The notes beneath the pieces were generated by a model that searched no databases, was not told the DNA's origin, and saw nothing but the letters and a program-made list of their open reading frames with translations. The position numbers and the translations under genes are program-made. From assembly GCA_030637805.1 (NCBI GenBank), contig DAOWFV010000195.1, positions 1 to 6,683 on the forward strand: 6,683 nt of DNA, written 5' to 3'. The stretch comes from Acidobacteriota bacterium. GTDB lineage: Bacteria; Acidobacteriota; Thermoanaerobaculia; Thermoanaerobaculales; Sulfomarinibacteraceae. Below, one piece after another: positions 5,800-6,683 of this stretch (within the stretch, counting starts at the first letter, position 1; every line of letters starts with the position of its first letter).

Positions 5800-5870
5800 G
5801 CGGCGACAAGCACGGCGGGACGCCGCGATAGGTCGTCCGCAGTAGACACCCCGTGAGATAGGCGGGCTAG
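5800..5870. repeat. Truncated repeat copy (E3), right part only
   Basis: Positions 5815-5870 match the right part of the short repeat (4346-4401) at 51 of 56 positions, including CGTCCGCAGTAGACACCC and the terminal GTGAGATAGGCGGGCTAG. Weaker similarity extends left to GCGGCGA at 5800-5806, but the outer left arm is missing and the right end of the long element lies directly alongside. It ends 9 bp before the start codon at 5880, so it occupies the place where the promoter or ribosome-binding site of the next gene would be. Confidence 0.8.
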
Positions 5871-5879
5871 ACTGACTTC

Positions 5880-6683
5880 ATGAGCTCGCTCGCTTACTTC
5901 ATCTCGCCCCACGGCTTCGGTCATGCCGCGCGTGCCTCCGCGGTCATGGCAGAGGTTCTTCGCCGCCAGCCGGGGACTCGCTTCGAGCTCTTTACCGAGG
6001 TCCCGCGCTGGTTTTTTTCCGAATCCCTTCCCCCCTGCTTCACCTACCACAGGCTGGCGAGCGACGTCGGCCTGGTGCAGCGTTCGCCACTGGAAGAGGA
6101 TCTCGAGGCGACGGTCATCAGACTCGACGCCGCGCTCCTCGTAAATCCTCGCGCCATCGAAGATCTCGTGGAGGAGCTTCGACGCCTCGGTTGTCGGATG
6201 GTGATCGCCGACATCTCTCCTCTTGGGATTGCCGTCGCCGACCGTCTCGGAATGCCCTCCGTGCTGATTGAGAATTTCACCTGGGATTGGATATACGCAG
6301 GTTACCCGGAGGCCCCCCAAGATCTGCTCCGCCACGGTCTGGAGATGGCGGAGATCTTCACCCGCGCCGATCTGAGGATCCAGGCAGAGCCGGTGTGCAA
6401 CCCGATCACGGATGCCACCAGGGTGCCACCGGTGGCGAGGGTCCCACAGAACCCGAGGGCCGTGATTCGCCGCTCGCTCGAGGTGCCCGAAGGCGATTCC
6501 ATGGTACTGCTGAGCATGGGAGGGATTCGCTGGGACTACGGATTCCTCTCTGAGGTCGAGAACCAGGACCGAGCCTGGGTCGTGGTCCCCGGCGGTTCCC
6601 GGACGGTTGAGCGCCGGGGAAGGCTGATCCTGCTGCCGTTTCACGCCGGGATCTACCACCCCGATCTGGTGTGCGCAGCGGAC
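5880..6683 (+). CDS. GT-B-fold protein related to the N-terminal half of L-arabinokinase (3' partial)
   Basis: The frame is open from ATG 5880 to the window edge (268 residues, no stop reached). The N-terminus has YFISPHGFGHAARA (6-19), the Gly-rich GxGH loop of MurG-like GT-B enzymes. It then has VIADISPLGIAVADRLGMP (109-126), ENFTWDWIYAGY (131-142) and VLLSMGGI (209-216), which begins the C-terminal Rossmann domain, and ends in YHPDLVCAAD, where homologues continue into a G-Y-x-T-x-x-E sugar-nucleotide site. The NF[TS]WD[FW]IYA motif is characteristic of the glycosyltransferase-like N-terminal domain of plant L-arabinokinase and its bacterial stand-alone relatives. The acceptor and donor are unknown; a UDP- or other NDP-sugar is plausible from the fold. 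No ribosome-binding site is visible between the repeat end (5870) and the ATG, so the true control signals may lie within the repeat. A fused kinase domain downstream cannot be excluded. Confidence 0.82.
   Translation, partial: MSSLAYFISPHGFGHAARASAVMAEVLRRQPGTRFELFTEVPRWFFSESLPPCFTYHRLASDVGLVQRSPLEEDLEATVIRLDAALLVNPRAIEDLVEELRRLGCRMVIADISPLGIAVADRLGMPSVLIENFTWDWIYAGYPEAPQDLLRHGLEMAEIFTRADLRIQAEPVCNPITDATRVPPVARVPQNPRAVIRRSLEVPEGDSMVLLSMGGIRWDYGFLSEVENQDRAWVVVPGGSRTVERRGRLILLPFHAGIYHPDLVCAAD

Noticed and set aside
5335..5809. Several 70-150 codon frames on both strands within the long repeat
   Set aside because: They have low-complexity Arg/Ala/Ser-rich translations, no shared motifs and no ribosome-binding sites. 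The DNA there is better explained by inverted-repeat structure.
4295..5870. Possible CRISPR array from recurring arms
   Set aside because: The copies are few, unequal in length and irregularly spaced, and they are internally palindromic over 100 bp or more. There are no regular spacers and no cas genes.
5796..6659. A 287-codon open frame on the minus strand
   Set aside because: It lies antisense to the GT-B gene, whose motifs are clear, and its own translation shows no domain. Long antisense frames are expected with GC-rich third positions.

Overview
The window is a GC-rich stretch of a bacterial chromosome. Its content (a type II/IV pseudopilin, a signal-peptide protein with TonB-C-like modules, sugar-nucleotide enzymes and a selenocysteine elongation factor) suggests a diderm bacterium. 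I lean towards an Acidobacteriota-type lineage from overall protein flavour, but this is a weak inference: there is no rRNA or marker gene here to settle it.

Layout. Positions 1-603 (+) hold the 3' part of a GspH/FimT-type pseudopilin whose start lies just outside the window. A short convergent gap (604-730) contains four tandem GGAAT-type heptamers. On the minus strand, a CYTH-domain protein (1684-2250) and an NDP-sugar nucleotidyltransferase (731-1687) form an operon with a 4-bp ATGA overlap. They diverge from selB (2352-4262, +) across about 100 bp. selB encodes the complete selenocysteine-specific translation factor: GTPase domain, beta-barrel domains and C-terminal winged helices. A secreted protein on the minus strand (4419-5318) converges on selB and consists largely of two copies of a TonB-C-like module. 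The window ends inside a GT-B-fold protein (5880 onwards, +) related to the N-terminal half of plant L-arabinokinase.

The least conventional content is non-coding. A family of structured repeats shares the terminal sequence GCCCGC-n-TA-y-CTCACC. A compact 107-bp palindromic copy (4295-4401) fills the gap between selB and its convergent neighbour. About 1 kb further on, positions 5311-5870 carry the same left arm (37/39 identical) and the same right part (51/56 identical), but about 465 bp lies between them instead of 12 bp. That interior has its own inverted terminus, a 30-bp inverted repeat and an 11-bp hairpin. No transposase is present, so the repeats look like non-autonomous mobile or REP/BIME-like elements in short, long and truncated forms. 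Their arms reach the first possible start codon of one gene and lie 9 bp from the start codon of another, so they may influence expression of both.

The genes do not form one pathway. The window reads as several short transcription units (pseudopilin; CYTH plus nucleotidyltransferase; selB; the secreted protein; the GT-B protein) separated by the repeats.
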